Below, one piece after another: positions 34,618 through 43,577 of a stretch of DNA of 64,000 bases. The translations under genes were made by a program, and so were the position numbers. The stretch is from positions 124,001-188,000 of the forward strand of contig NZ_NIWT01000006.1 in assembly GCF_002236115.1 (NCBI RefSeq), given 5' to 3'. This DNA comes from Pseudomonas jessenii. Its GTDB lineage: Bacteria; Pseudomonadota; Gammaproteobacteria; Pseudomonadales; Pseudomonadaceae. Each line of letters begins with the position of its first letter. Within the stretch, counting starts at the first letter, position 1. A model generated the notes under the pieces. The model was given only the letters and a program-made list of their open reading frames with translations. It was not told the DNA's origin and ran no database searches.

Positions 34618-34644
34618 CATCGCGAGCAAGCTCGCTCCCACAGG
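34618..34644. repeat. solitary REP element
   Basis: A single CGCGAGCAAGCTCGCTCCCA core without an inverted partner, between the antitoxin-like gene and the second DUF6124-like gene. Confidence 0.8.
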
Positions 34645-34660
34645 AGGTTGTGGTGGGGCT

Positions 34661-34951
34661 TCAGTCGGTGAATTTCGGCAAGCGCTGCCGGGCGATGTCG
34701 AGCAGGTCGTTGCCGTCCTGGGTCAGCAGGTACAGGGCGCCGACGATCTTGGGGATGTCGCTCGCTTCGGCCTGTTTGAAACACGTGCAATAAAGGGTTT
34801 CGAGCAGGTCGCTGGCGGCGCGTATGCGTTGTCGGGCGGCGTCGAGGATCTCGTAGGGGTCGGCCTCGGTATCGATGACCAGCACTGGGGTTTCGCTGTA
34901 GCGGCTCTTGAGCGGGTGATAGCGGGCTGTCGGCGTGTCGGCTTTTTTCAT
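34661..34951 (-). CDS. DUF6124-like small Pseudomonas protein, copy 2
   Basis: A 96-residue paralogue of the 33799-34095 product. Shared blocks are LVIDTEADPYEILDAARQRI, ASDLLETLYC and ALYLLTQDGNDLL. The start MKKADTP has an AGGAC ribosome binding site; a longer reading begins ten codons earlier. The two copies flank the antitoxin-like ORF, suggesting tandem duplication followed by insertion or drift. Function unknown. Confidence 0.68.
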   Translation of the reverse strand: MKKADTPTARYHPLKSRYSETPVLVIDTEADPYEILDAARQRIRAASDLLETLYCTCFKQAEASDIPKIVGALYLLTQDGNDLLDIARQRLPKFTD

Positions 34952-35399
34952 CGAGTGGGTCCTGTGCGAAATCGGCAAGTGTTCCCGGCAGGCCGAGACA
35001 CTGTTTTCAGCCGCGCCGGAAACTATAGGAGGACCTGGCGTTGCAGGACAAGATGGCTGAAATGGACAGGCGTTGTAGGGTATTTATCGTGTTCCGAGGA
35101 AAAGGCTTACACATTTTCGGAGGTTTGTGCGCCGTAGCCGCTGCCGGTAAAAATGCCTACGGGCTTATCAGTCGCTGTTTAGCAAGTATCGGCAGAGAGG
35201 GCTTTGGACGCTGTCGGGTGTTTCGAGTTTTGCGGTGGGTGTGCTGGCCTCTTCGCGAGCAGGCTCGCGAAAGCGATCTCAAGCCCTTCCAGCCATCCGC
35301 TGTATCATCCGGTATCGTTTTTGCCCCCGACCTTTTCTCGACTCGCTGCGATCGCCGGCTAGGCTTTTGACTCCGCAGCAGTCAACGGAGTGACAGCTT
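34952..35399. other. intergenic region before recQ
   Basis: No supported gene. A rightward frame (35041-35370) lacks recognisable content. A small REP relic (CGCGAGCAGGCTCGCG near 35257) and a TGACTCCGCAGCAGTCA-type dyad just upstream of the recQ start (about 35368-35385) are the only structures seen. Confidence 0.45.
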
Positions 35400-37334
35400 A
35401 TGCACAACACCCTGGAACAGGTTTTCGGTTATCCACAATTTCGACCCGGTCAGGAGGCGGCCGTCAGTGCCGTGCTGGCCGGGCGCTCGGCGGCAGCGAT
35501 TTTCCCCACCGGTTCCGGCAAATCCCTTTGCTACCAATTACCGGCGTTGTTGCTGCCGCACCTGACACTGGTGGTCTCACCCTTGCTGGCGTTGATGCAG
35601 GATCAACTGGCGTTCCTGCAACGCCACGGCATCTCGGCGGGCAGTATCGATTCGGCTCAGAGCCGCGATGACGCCAGCGACGTCATGGCCCGGGCAAAAT
35701 CCGGCGAACTGAAGATTTTGATGATCTCCGTGGAGCGCCTGAAGAACGAGCGCTTCCGGCATTTTTTGCAGCAAGTACCGATCTCGCTGCTGGTGGTGGA
35801 CGAGGCGCACTGCATTTCCGAATGGGGGCATAACTTTCGCCCGGACTACCTCAAGCTTCCCGACTATCAACGCCAGTTCAACATCCCGCAGGTGTTGCTG
35901 TTGACCGCAACGGCGACGCCCAAGGTCATCGCTGACATGCAGGCGAAATTCGCCATCGCCGCCGACGATGTGGTGACCACCGGTTTCTATCGCCCGAACC
36001 TCAATTTGCTGGTGGAGCCGGTTCGCGGAGCGGACAAGCGCCGACGCCTGGTCGAATGGATGAGCCAGCGTCCGGACCAGCCGAGCATCGTCTATGTCAC
36101 TTTGCAGAAAACCGCTGAGCACATCGCCGAACACCTGAACCGCAACGGCATTCAGGCCGAGGCTTATCACGCCGGGTTGCCCCATGAGCAACGGGAAGCG
36201 ATCCAGCGTCGCTTCATGGGCGGGCAGTCCAATTGCATCGTCGCCACCATCGCTTTCGGCATGGGCATCGACAAAAGCGACATCCGCAACGTGGTGCATT
36301 TCGACCTGCCCAAATCCATCGAAAACTACAGCCAGGAAATCGGCCGCGCCGGGCGTGACGGGCAGTCGTCGGACTGCCTGGTGTTGGCCAACCGCGACAG
36401 CCTCAACGTGCTGGAGAACTTCGTCTACGGCGACACACCCGAGCTGGATGGCATCCGTTGCGTGCTTGACGAGATGCATGCCGCCGCCACCGAAGGGCAG
36501 TGGGAGTTTCTGCTGGGGCCGTTGGCAGACCAGAGCAATATTCGCCAGTTGCCGCTCAAGACCTTGCTGGTGCAACTCGAATTGCGCGGGTTGATCGCCC
36601 CGCGCTACGCGTACTACGCCGAGTACCGGTTCAAGTATGTGCAGGAGCCCGAGGTGCTATTGGCGCGTTTCGAAGGCGAGCGCAGGGATTTTGTCGCTGC
36701 GATCATCCAGACCTCCAGCCGCGCCCGGACCTGGGCCACGGTGAATTTCGAGGCGCTGTACGAGCAGCATCAGGCCGAGCGCAGTCGGGTAGTCAAGGCG
36801 CTGGATTACTTCCAGGAAAAAGGCTGGGTGGAGCTCGAAAGCAAGCAGATGACCGAGGTCTACAGCGTGCTGCAAAGCGGGTTCGACAACGTCGCGTTGA
36901 GCGAGGAACTGCACGGCTATTTCACTCGGCATGAGCGCACCGAGGTCGCACGGATTCACGCGATGCTGGACTTGTTCGCCACCGACCGTTGCCTGGGTAA
37001 TCGCCTGGCCGAGTATTTCGGCGACCACAATGCCCCGCAGCAATGCGGACATTGTTCGGTGTGTCATGGGCAAGTGGCGCGGCTACCGGCACCACCGGAG
37101 TTGCCGGCGCTTGTGGATAAGAATTTCGAGGCGCTGTGTGGCGGTTTTATCCACAGGCATGAGCAGCACACGGGCAACGTGCCCTCGGCTGAACGCGTAA
37201 CACGGTTTCTGTGCGGGATCAGCGTGCCGTTGTTCACCAAGCTCAAGGCGCGGTCGATTCCCGGGTTTGCGGCGCTGGAAGATTATCCGTATGCCGGGGT
37301 GCGCAGTTGGGCAGAGCAACATCTTGCCGGCTGA
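35400..37334 (+). CDS. recQ: RecQ-family ATP-dependent DNA helicase
   Basis: A 644-residue 3'-5' DNA helicase. Motifs in order: QFRPGQ motif 0, Walker A PTGSGKS (36-42), DEAH box VVDEAHCISEWGHNFRPDY, TATAT, GIDKSDIRNVVHFD and the motif VI IGRAGRDGQ. The zinc-binding cysteines appear as CLGNRL...CGHCSVC near residues 530-560. No clear HRDC domain follows; the last 80 residues (AERVTRFLCGISVPL onward) are a different helical region. It may therefore be a RecQ paralogue rather than the canonical recQ. Acts in recombination and repair. Confidence 0.85.
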   Translation: MHNTLEQVFGYPQFRPGQEAAVSAVLAGRSAAAIFPTGSGKSLCYQLPALLLPHLTLVVSPLLALMQDQLAFLQRHGISAGSIDSAQSRDDASDVMARAKSGELKILMISVERLKNERFRHFLQQVPISLLVVDEAHCISEWGHNFRPDYLKLPDYQRQFNIPQVLLLTATATPKVIADMQAKFAIAADDVVTTGFYRPNLNLLVEPVRGADKRRRLVEWMSQRPDQPSIVYVTLQKTAEHIAEHLNRNGIQAEAYHAGLPHEQREAIQRRFMGGQSNCIVATIAFGMGIDKSDIRNVVHFDLPKSIENYSQEIGRAGRDGQSSDCLVLANRDSLNVLENFVYGDTPELDGIRCVLDEMHAAATEGQWEFLLGPLADQSNIRQLPLKTLLVQLELRGLIAPRYAYYAEYRFKYVQEPEVLLARFEGERRDFVAAIIQTSSRARTWATVNFEALYEQHQAERSRVVKALDYFQEKGWVELESKQMTEVYSVLQSGFDNVALSEELHGYFTRHERTEVARIHAMLDLFATDRCLGNRLAEYFGDHNAPQQCGHCSVCHGQVARLPAPPELPALVDKNFEALCGGFIHRHEQHTGNVPSAERVTRFLCGISVPLFTKLKARSIPGFAALEDYPYAGVRSWAEQHLAG

Positions 37335-37344
37335 ACCAAAACCC

Positions 37345-37436
37345 TGTGGGAGCGAGCTTGCTCGCGATGAGGCTGGCACATTCAACATTGATGGCGACTG
37401 ACACACCGCCATCGCGAGCAAGCTCGCTCCCACAGG
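37345..37436. repeat. REP pair
   Basis: Inverted TGTGGGAGCGAGCTTGCTCG copies about 45 bp apart, immediately after recQ. Confidence 0.9.
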
Positions 37437-37563
37437 GAACTCAGTGCCTGGCAGGGCTACATCCATCCGCTGAATGTTGCTCATCACAGGAATAAATTTC
37501 AAAAAAAGCCGGTGGCTGACTATGGTGGTGGCTGTCTTCGGATCGCCAACAAGAGAACAAAAC

Positions 37564-38790
37564 ATGAGCCAGACACCGTCGAATATTCAGCGCGCCGCCG
37601 TCATCGGCGCGGGCACCATGGGCCGTGGCATTGTCATGTGCCTGGCCAACGCCGGGGTGGCCGTACAGTGGGTCGACAACAATCCGCAAATGCTGGAGCA
37701 AGCGCTGGTCACCGTGGCGGACACCTATGCCCACAGCGTGCGTCAGGGCCGCATTGATCAGGGCGACGCCGATGCCCGTGTCGCGCGCGTTACGGCGGCG
37801 GATGGTTATGTGGCCATCCGCGACGTCGACCTGGTCATCGAAGCGGTGTACGAAAACCTTGAGCTCAAGCAGAAAATTTTCCGCGAGCTCGATGGCCTGC
37901 TCAAACCTGAGGCGATTCTGGCCAGCAATACTTCGGCGCTGGACATCGATGCCATCGCCGCGGTCACACGCCGGCCGCAGCAAGTGCTGGGCCTGCACTT
38001 CTTCAGCCCGGCGCATATCATGAAACTGCTGGAAATCGTCCGTGGCGCGCAGACTGCACCGGCGGTGCTCGACGCGGCACTGGCGCTCGGCCAACGCATG
38101 GGCAAGGTCAGTGTGGTGTCGGGCAATTGCGACGGTTTCATCGGCAACCGCATGCTCAATACCTATGTGCTCGAAGCGCGAAAAATGCTGCTCGAAGGCG
38201 CTTATCCCTACCAGGTGGACGCAGCGCTGCAAGCCTTCGGTTTTGCCATGGGGCCGTTCCGCATGTTCGACGTGGTGGGCGTCGACCTGCAATGGCGCGC
38301 CCGGCAACTGTCGGGTGTCGGGCAGGACGCGCCAGAGGTTCAGGTGGATAACCGACTGTGCGAGATGGGGCGCTTTGGTCAGAAGAGTGGTAATGGCTAT
38401 TACCACTATGAGCCGGGCAGTCGCCAGGCCGAACATGATCCGCAGGTGGATGCGCTGGTGCTGGAAGTCAGCAAAAGGTTGGGGTTCCACCGTCGCGAGA
38501 TTGGCCCGGAGGAGATTCTCGAGCGCTGCTTGCTGGCACTGGTCAACGAAGGCGCGAAGATCCTTCAGGAAGGCATCGCCGGGTCGGCTCACGATATCGA
38601 TCTGGTCTACCTCAACGGATACGGTTTCCCGGCGGACAAGGGCGGGCCGATGGCCTGGGCGGATCAGCAAGGGTTGGCGGACATTCACCGGCGCTTGATC
38701 GACCTTGAGACGCGTCAGGGTGATCACTGGAATCCGGCGCGGGTGATTGGGGAGCTGGCGGCGGCTGGTAAAGGCTTCGCTGACAAGTGA
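37564..38790 (+). CDS. 3-hydroxyacyl-CoA dehydrogenase
   Basis: A 408-residue NAD-dependent enzyme of the FadB/PaaH/Hbd type. The Rossmann motif GAGTMGRGI is at residues 14-22, SNTSALDI and LGLHFFSPAHIMKLLEIV (with the catalytic His) follow, then two C-terminal 3HCDH domains; the second is RCLLALVNEGAKIL...FPADKGGPMAWAD. It corresponds to the dehydrogenase half of FadB without the hydratase. The start MSQTPSN is preceded by AAGAGA; the frame is open further upstream without support. A thioesterase gene follows, suggesting a role in a fatty or aromatic acyl-CoA pathway. Confidence 0.85.
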   Translation: MSQTPSNIQRAAVIGAGTMGRGIVMCLANAGVAVQWVDNNPQMLEQALVTVADTYAHSVRQGRIDQGDADARVARVTAADGYVAIRDVDLVIEAVYENLELKQKIFRELDGLLKPEAILASNTSALDIDAIAAVTRRPQQVLGLHFFSPAHIMKLLEIVRGAQTAPAVLDAALALGQRMGKVSVVSGNCDGFIGNRMLNTYVLEARKMLLEGAYPYQVDAALQAFGFAMGPFRMFDVVGVDLQWRARQLSGVGQDAPEVQVDNRLCEMGRFGQKSGNGYYHYEPGSRQAEHDPQVDALVLEVSKRLGFHRREIGPEEILERCLLALVNEGAKILQEGIAGSAHDIDLVYLNGYGFPADKGGPMAWADQQGLADIHRRLIDLETRQGDHWNPARVIGELAAAGKGFADK

Positions 38791-38815
38791 TTGATGCGGC
38801 GCCTGCAAGGGCGCC

Positions 38816-38909
38816 TTCGCGAGCAAGCCCGCTCCCACATTTGATCTTCGGTGAACACAGATTTTGTGTACAACCGATATCCAATGTGGGAGCGGGCTTG
38901 CTCGCGAAG
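38816..38909. repeat. REP pair
   Basis: Inverted variant REP copies (GCGAGCAAGCCCGCTCCCAC and its partner) about 46 bp apart. Confidence 0.85.
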
Positions 38910-38965
38910 AACGATAACGCGGTTTTCGCCTTAGACTGGCGAACCCACTCCAGGAATCAACGCTG

Positions 38966-39388
38966 ATGCCTCAACGCACCGACTACCCCCACTTCCAGCC
39001 CATCACCACCCGCTGGCACGACAACGACGCTTACGGTCACGTCAACAACGTTACCTACTACAGCTTCTTCGATACGGCGGTGAACACTTACCTGATCGAA
39101 GTCGGCGGCCTGGATATCCATGACGGTGAGGTGGTGGGGTTCGTGGTGAGCTCCTCCTGTGATTACTTTGCTTCCATTGCTTTCCCGGACCGCATCGAGA
39201 TCGGTCTGCGGGTGGGCAAGTTGGGCAACAGCTCGGTGCAATACGAACTGGCCGTGTTCAAGCAAGGGGAAGACGAGGCCTGCGCGGCGGGGCGCTTCGT
39301 GCATGTGTTTGTCGATCGTGCGTCGAATCAACCTGTGGCGATTCCTGCAGGGTTGCGCGGGGCGCTGGAGCGTCTGGTGGTTCAGTAA
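38966..39388 (+). CDS. 4-hydroxybenzoyl-CoA-type hotdog thioesterase
   Basis: A 140-residue YbgC/4HBT-family thioesterase. RWHDNDAYGHVNNVTYYSFFD holds the catalytic aspartate of the D-x-x-GHVNN motif (HDNDAYGHVNN). It hydrolyses short- or medium-chain acyl-CoA. Its location after the hydroxyacyl-CoA dehydrogenase suggests a shared pathway, though a REP pair lies between them. A strong terminator follows. Confidence 0.82.
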   Translation: MPQRTDYPHFQPITTRWHDNDAYGHVNNVTYYSFFDTAVNTYLIEVGGLDIHDGEVVGFVVSSSCDYFASIAFPDRIEIGLRVGKLGNSSVQYELAVFKQGEDEACAAGRFVHVFVDRASNQPVAIPAGLRGALERLVVQ

Positions 39389-39398
39389 GGCAAAAAAA

Positions 39399-39424
39399 AT
39401 CGCAGCCCTTGGGCTGCGATTTTT
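39399..39424. terminator. bidirectional terminator between convergent genes
   Basis: A 10-bp stem ATCGCAGCCC/GGGCTGCGAT with a 2-nt loop, A-run on the left and T-run on the right. Confidence 0.9.
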
Positions 39425-39454
39425 GTTGTACTTACCAGCGAGGCGCTCGAGGCC

Positions 39455-39946
39455 TTAGTCGCGGTAGTACTTGTGGTGCTTCTTGCGATGGCCATAGGCA
39501 TGACCACGGCCCGGATGGCCGTCACGGTAGTAACGACGATCACCATGACCGCGATACGAACGACGATCGTCGTCGTCATCATGATCGTACTCTTTGCCCA
39601 TGTAGTTACCCAGCGCGCCACCGGCACCGCCGCCTGCTGCGGCGCCGATCAGGCTACCGGTGGTGCCGCCCATGCTGCGGCCGACCACGTTACCGCCTGC
39701 TGCGCCCAACGCACCGCCAAGGGCGGCTTCGCCACGGCTGTGTTTGTTTGCGCCGACGGCGCTACCACCCGCGCCACCCAGGGCCGCGCCGATGGTGGAA
39801 CCTGTGCTGCCGCCTAACGACTGACCGACGACCGAGCCTAGAACCCCGCCCAATGCGCCGCCTACACCGGCTTCGGTGGTGCCGCCAGCAGATGCGATAC
39901 CGCTGACCAGGCCAAGGGACAACAAGAGAATCGAGGAGAACTTCAT
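39455..39946 (-). CDS. glycine-zipper (YMGG-like) envelope protein
   Basis: A 163-residue secreted or outer-membrane-associated protein. A signal peptide of about 20 residues ends GIASA. Residues 22-112 are a run of GxxxG repeats (GGALGGVLGSVVGQSLGG and similar) of the glycine-zipper 2TM type, and the C-terminus is rich in D/H/R/Y (DHDDDDDRRSY). Such proteins sit in or near the outer membrane under stress. Function unknown. AGGAGG lies just upstream of the ATG. Confidence 0.7.
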   Translation of the reverse strand: MKFSSILLLSLGLVSGIASAGGTTEAGVGGALGGVLGSVVGQSLGGSTGSTIGAALGGAGGSAVGANKHSRGEAALGGALGAAGGNVVGRSMGGTTGSLIGAAAGGGAGGALGNYMGKEYDHDDDDDRRSYRGHGDRRYYRDGHPGRGHAYGHRKKHHKYYRD

Positions 39947-40101
39947 GGAGGAACCTCAAGGGGATGACGGCGCGATCCTGAGGCTCTGGAATGGGCGTGA
40001 CAATCGAAATCCGACGAATAACACGACTTGTATACAATATTGCAAGTTACTGTTTTTTGGACGGAACTTAACGTTTTTTTGCCGGTCTTTTACTACTTCG
40101 C

Positions 40102-40134
40102 AAAGGCCGTTTTCATGAGGAAACGGCCTTTTTT
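40102..40134 (+). terminator. intrinsic terminator facing right with no gene upstream
   Basis: An 11-bp stem AAAGGCCGTTT/AAACGGCCTTT with an 8-nt loop and a following T-run on the plus strand. In the leftward direction it could end the fdhF transcript, but the T-run there is only three long. Confidence 0.7.
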
Positions 40135-40186
40135 GTGGGCGATTGGAAAGTGCTGGATCCGGATTTTTTGGTCATTGGTCTGGCCT

Positions 40187-40280
40187 CATCGCGAGCAAGC
40201 TCGCTCCCACAGGGATTTCAGTCGAACGCAGATTATGTGAACAGCAGAAAAAAACTGTGGGAGCGAGCTTGCTCGCGATG
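40187..40280. repeat. REP pair downstream of the fdhF-like gene
   Basis: Inverted TGTGGGAGCGAGCTTGCTCG copies about 48 bp apart. Confidence 0.9.
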
Positions 40281-40300
40281 GGGCCAGTTCAGACAACGTG

Positions 40301-42649
40301 TTACGCCGACCTGGCCATGATCAACCCGGTCTCACTCGCCGCTTCCAACCGGATCGCCACGAATTTCGACGTCGGCGTATGGCTGTCATCGCCGGTGCTT
40401 TCCAGCGGCACCAACGGGTTCACTTCCGGATAGTAGGCCGCCGCTTGCCCGGCCGGGATATCAAACGCCAGCAGCGTGAAACCTTTTACCCGACGTTCAA
40501 CGCCATCGTCCCAGAGCGAAACGATGTCCGCCTTTTGCCCCGGCTTGAAGCCCAGGCGAATGAGGTCGGCTTCGTTGACGAACAACACATCCCGCTGACC
40601 CTTCACACCGCGATAACGGTCGTTGAGGCCATAGATAGTGGTGTTGTACTGATCGTGGGAACGCATCGATTGCATGATCAGGTCCGGCAGTACTCCGGTG
40701 GCGCGGGTGCGTTCGTGCACCAGGTCTTTGGGCAGCGCGTTCGAGCGGAAATTGGCCCGGCCCGAAGCGGTGTTCCACTTGCGTGCGCCGGCACTGTTGC
40801 CCAGGTAGAAACCGCCAGGGTTCTTGATCTTCTCGTTGAAGTCCTTGAAGCCGGGAATGGTCTCGGCGATCAGATCGCGGATGCGGCTGTAGTCGGCCAC
40901 CAGCCAGTTCCAGTCCACCGGGTGGCTGCCCAGGGTCGCGGCGGCGATGCCGGCCAGGATCGCTGGTTCCGAGCGCATCTGGTTCGACAGCGCCTGCAGC
41001 TGGCCATTGGAGGCGTGGACCATGCTGAACGAGTCTTCGACGGTTATCGCTTGCGGGCCTTGGGTCTGGATATCGATGTCGGTGCGGCCCAGGCACGGCA
41101 GGATCAGCGCGTCCTTGCCGTGGGTCAAATGGCTGCGGTTGAGCTTGGTGCTGATCTGCACGGTCAGGTCGCAGTTTTGCAGGGCCTGGAACGTGCGCGG
41201 GCTGTCCGGCGTGGCCTGGGCGAAGTTGCCGCCCAGGCCGATGAAGACTTTAGCCCGGCCTTCAGCCATCGCATGAATCGCTTCGACCACGTTGTGGCCG
41301 TTGTCGCGTGGCACCTTGAACTGGAAGCGACGCTCCAGGGCATCGAGGAACGCGACAGGAGGGCGTTCGTTGATGCCCATGGTCCGGTCACCCTGCACGT
41401 TGCTGTGGCCACGCACCGGGCACAGGCCTGCACCCGGCCGGCCGATGTTGCCGCGCAGCAGCATCAGGTTGGCGATTTCCTGGATGGTCGCCACCGAATG
41501 ACGATGCTGGGTGATGCCCATGGCCCAGCACATGATGACGTTCTTGCCCTTGACGTACATGCGCGCCGCTTGCTCGATTTCTACCAGGCTCAGGCCGGAC
41601 TGCTCGACGATCTGCTCCCACGGGGTGTCGTCGATGACGGCCAGGTAATCCAGCACGTTGACGCTGTGCTCGTTGAGGAAGTCGTGGTCGAACACCGCCG
41701 GGTCGCCGGTTTTCTGCGCGTCGCGCTCCCACAGCAGGAGGAATTTCGCCATGCCGCGCATGATCGCCATGTCGCCGCCCAGGGCCGGGCGGAAGAACGC
41801 GGTGTTGGTCGGCTCGGAGCCGTTTATCAGCATTTCGATCGGGTGCTGTGGATGCTGGAAGCGCTCCAGGCCCCGCTCCTTGAGCGGGTTGATGCACACC
41901 ACTTGAGCGCCGCGTTTCACCGCTTCGCGCAGTGGTTCGAGCATCCGTGGGTGGTTGGTGCCGGGGTTCTGACCCCAGACGAAAATTGCATCGGCGTGTT
42001 CGAAGTCGTCGAAGGTCACGGTGCCTTTGCCGACCCCGACGCTTTGCGACAACGCGACACCGCTGGCCTCGTGGCACATGTTCGAGCAGTCGGGGAAGTT
42101 GTTGGTGCCGTAGGCGCGCACGAACAGCTGATAGAGGTACGCCGCTTCGTTACTGGCCCGGCCCGAGGTGTAGAACTCGGCCTGATCGGGGCTCGACAGG
42201 CCGTTCAGATGCCTGGCGATCAGGGCGAATGCGTCGTCCCAACTGATCGGCTTGTAGCGATCAGTCTCGGCGTCGTAGCTCATCGGCTCGGTCAGGCGGC
42301 CCTGGTATTCGAGCCAATAGTCACTTTGTTCCAGCAGAGAAGTGACGCTGTGTTTGGCGAAGAATTTGGCATCGACACGGCGTTTGGTCGCTTCCCAGTT
42401 CACCGCCTTGGCGCCGTTCTCGCAGAACATCACCATGCCCTTTTCCGGAGAATCGCCCCAGGCGCAACCCGGGCAGTCGAAGCCACCGTTCTGGTTGGTC
42501 TTGAGCATGATGCGCAGGTTCTTCAGCGCGTTGTCGCTGGTCAACCAGGCCTGGGCCACGCTGATCAGTGCCCCCCAGCCGCCGGCCGGGCCTTTGTAGG
42601 GCTTGAAGCGAGGGACGGGTTTCTGGTCGGCTTGACGGTGTTGACTCAC
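40301..42649 (-). CDS. FdhF/YdeP-family molybdopterin oxidoreductase
   Basis: A 782-residue molybdopterin enzyme of the formate-dehydrogenase-alpha-like YdeP group. Cysteines at CPGCAWGD and MVMFCENGAK suggest an N-terminal FeS site. EFYTSGRASNEAAYLYQLF, NMCHEASGVAL (Cys in the place of the catalytic Sec/Cys) and VFVWGQNPGTNHPRM-type cofactor loops follow, with a C-terminal molydopterin dinucleotide-binding domain (about 650-782). No twin-arginine signal, so cytoplasmic. The GTG start overlaps the fdhD stop (GTGA), coupling it to its sulfur-transfer accessory protein. Homologues are linked to acid resistance and formate metabolism; the substrate is unproven. Confidence 0.83.
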   Translation of the reverse strand: MSQHRQADQKPVPRFKPYKGPAGGWGALISVAQAWLTSDNALKNLRIMLKTNQNGGFDCPGCAWGDSPEKGMVMFCENGAKAVNWEATKRRVDAKFFAKHSVTSLLEQSDYWLEYQGRLTEPMSYDAETDRYKPISWDDAFALIARHLNGLSSPDQAEFYTSGRASNEAAYLYQLFVRAYGTNNFPDCSNMCHEASGVALSQSVGVGKGTVTFDDFEHADAIFVWGQNPGTNHPRMLEPLREAVKRGAQVVCINPLKERGLERFQHPQHPIEMLINGSEPTNTAFFRPALGGDMAIMRGMAKFLLLWERDAQKTGDPAVFDHDFLNEHSVNVLDYLAVIDDTPWEQIVEQSGLSLVEIEQAARMYVKGKNVIMCWAMGITQHRHSVATIQEIANLMLLRGNIGRPGAGLCPVRGHSNVQGDRTMGINERPPVAFLDALERRFQFKVPRDNGHNVVEAIHAMAEGRAKVFIGLGGNFAQATPDSPRTFQALQNCDLTVQISTKLNRSHLTHGKDALILPCLGRTDIDIQTQGPQAITVEDSFSMVHASNGQLQALSNQMRSEPAILAGIAAATLGSHPVDWNWLVADYSRIRDLIAETIPGFKDFNEKIKNPGGFYLGNSAGARKWNTASGRANFRSNALPKDLVHERTRATGVLPDLIMQSMRSHDQYNTTIYGLNDRYRGVKGQRDVLFVNEADLIRLGFKPGQKADIVSLWDDGVERRVKGFTLLAFDIPAGQAAAYYPEVNPLVPLESTGDDSHTPTSKFVAIRLEAASETGLIMARSA

Positions 42650-43485
42650 GCTTGATTCTCCAACGTTGGGCTGTAGACCCGCGGCGCATTCTTCTGTGGC
42701 AGATGGATGAGATTGAGGTTGTGGCGACGGGCCCATTGCACGGCAAGGCCCGTGGGCGACGACAGGCTGACCAGGGTCTGGATGCCGGCGCGCAATACTT
42801 TCTGGATCAATTCGAGGCTGCAGCGGCTGGTGACAATCGCCAGCCCGCCAGCGGTGGGGATTTTCTGGCGGATCAATCCGCCGATCAGTTTGTCGAGGGC
42901 GTTGTGCCGGCCGATGTCTTCGCGGCCCAGCAACAACTCACCTTTGTTGTTCATGAACACTGCGGCATGCACCGCACCGCAATGCTGGCCCAGCGGCTGG
43001 AAGGCACCGATGCGTTCGCGCAGGCCATCAAGCCATTCGACCGGCGGCAACGGGGTGCCGGGCAATACCTGAAGGTCCGGCAACGCCTGCTCGACCGCTT
43101 CCACGCCGCATAACCCGCATCCGCTGGTACCGGCCAGTTGTCGGCGCTGCTGCTTGAGGTTCCAGAACGCGCGGTTGGCGATGGTCACTTGCGCGTATTG
43201 CGCTGACCCCGAGCCGCTGAGTTGCAGGTCGTAGATGTCCGTGGCGTCCTGGATGATGCCGCTGCCCAGGCTGAAGCCGACGATGAAATCTTCCAGGTCC
43301 GTGGGCGTGACCAGCATGACCGCCTGGCTGATGCCGTTGAAGGCAATCGCCAGCGCGACTTCCTCTGCCAGCGCGGTGCTGGCCGATTCGGAGTATTCGA
43401 GATTGCTATAGCTGTACGTCTGGCTTGCGGCGGGCGCGGGCGTTTCGAGGGCAGGCGCCGCGCATGCAGGGCGCTTGGTGTTCAT
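42646..43485 (-). CDS. fdhD: FdhD, sulfurtransferase for formate dehydrogenase-type enzymes
   Basis: A 279-residue protein that transfers sulfur from IscS to the molybdenum cofactor before insertion. The essential CxxC is present as SGCGLCGVE near residues 120-128; GREDIGRHNALDKLIGG and VTSRCSLELIQK are typical. The first 25 residues are variable. It is translated ahead of, and overlaps, the molybdoenzyme gene. Confidence 0.9.
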   Translation of the reverse strand: MNTKRPACAAPALETPAPAASQTYSYSNLEYSESASTALAEEVALAIAFNGISQAVMLVTPTDLEDFIVGFSLGSGIIQDATDIYDLQLSGSGSAQYAQVTIANRAFWNLKQQRRQLAGTSGCGLCGVEAVEQALPDLQVLPGTPLPPVEWLDGLRERIGAFQPLGQHCGAVHAAVFMNNKGELLLGREDIGRHNALDKLIGGLIRQKIPTAGGLAIVTSRCSLELIQKVLRAGIQTLVSLSSPTGLAVQWARRHNLNLIHLPQKNAPRVYSPTLENQA

Positions 43486-43577
43486 GGCATCACCGACGGT
43501 TTGATCAGCTTTAAGACTAGGCGCGGCAACTTGTCGCGTCTAATCGCTAATACTGATCTGCCGATAGATGCCGTCGA

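Larger units (their letters stand above)
39947..40300. other. intergenic region with plus-strand terminator hairpin
   Basis: It contains the AT-rich promoter region of the glycine-zipper gene (TATACA near 40030 on the minus strand), a hairpin at 40102-40134 and a REP pair. No protein gene is seen. See findings for a possible small RNA. Confidence 0.5.

Noticed and set aside
35041..35370. 109-codon rightward frame before recQ
   Set aside because: No ribosome binding site or recognisable content, and it crosses a REP relic.
40298..42655. 785-codon frame opposite the molybdoenzyme
   Set aside because: The minus-strand frame has complete molybdopterin motifs; the plus frame has none.
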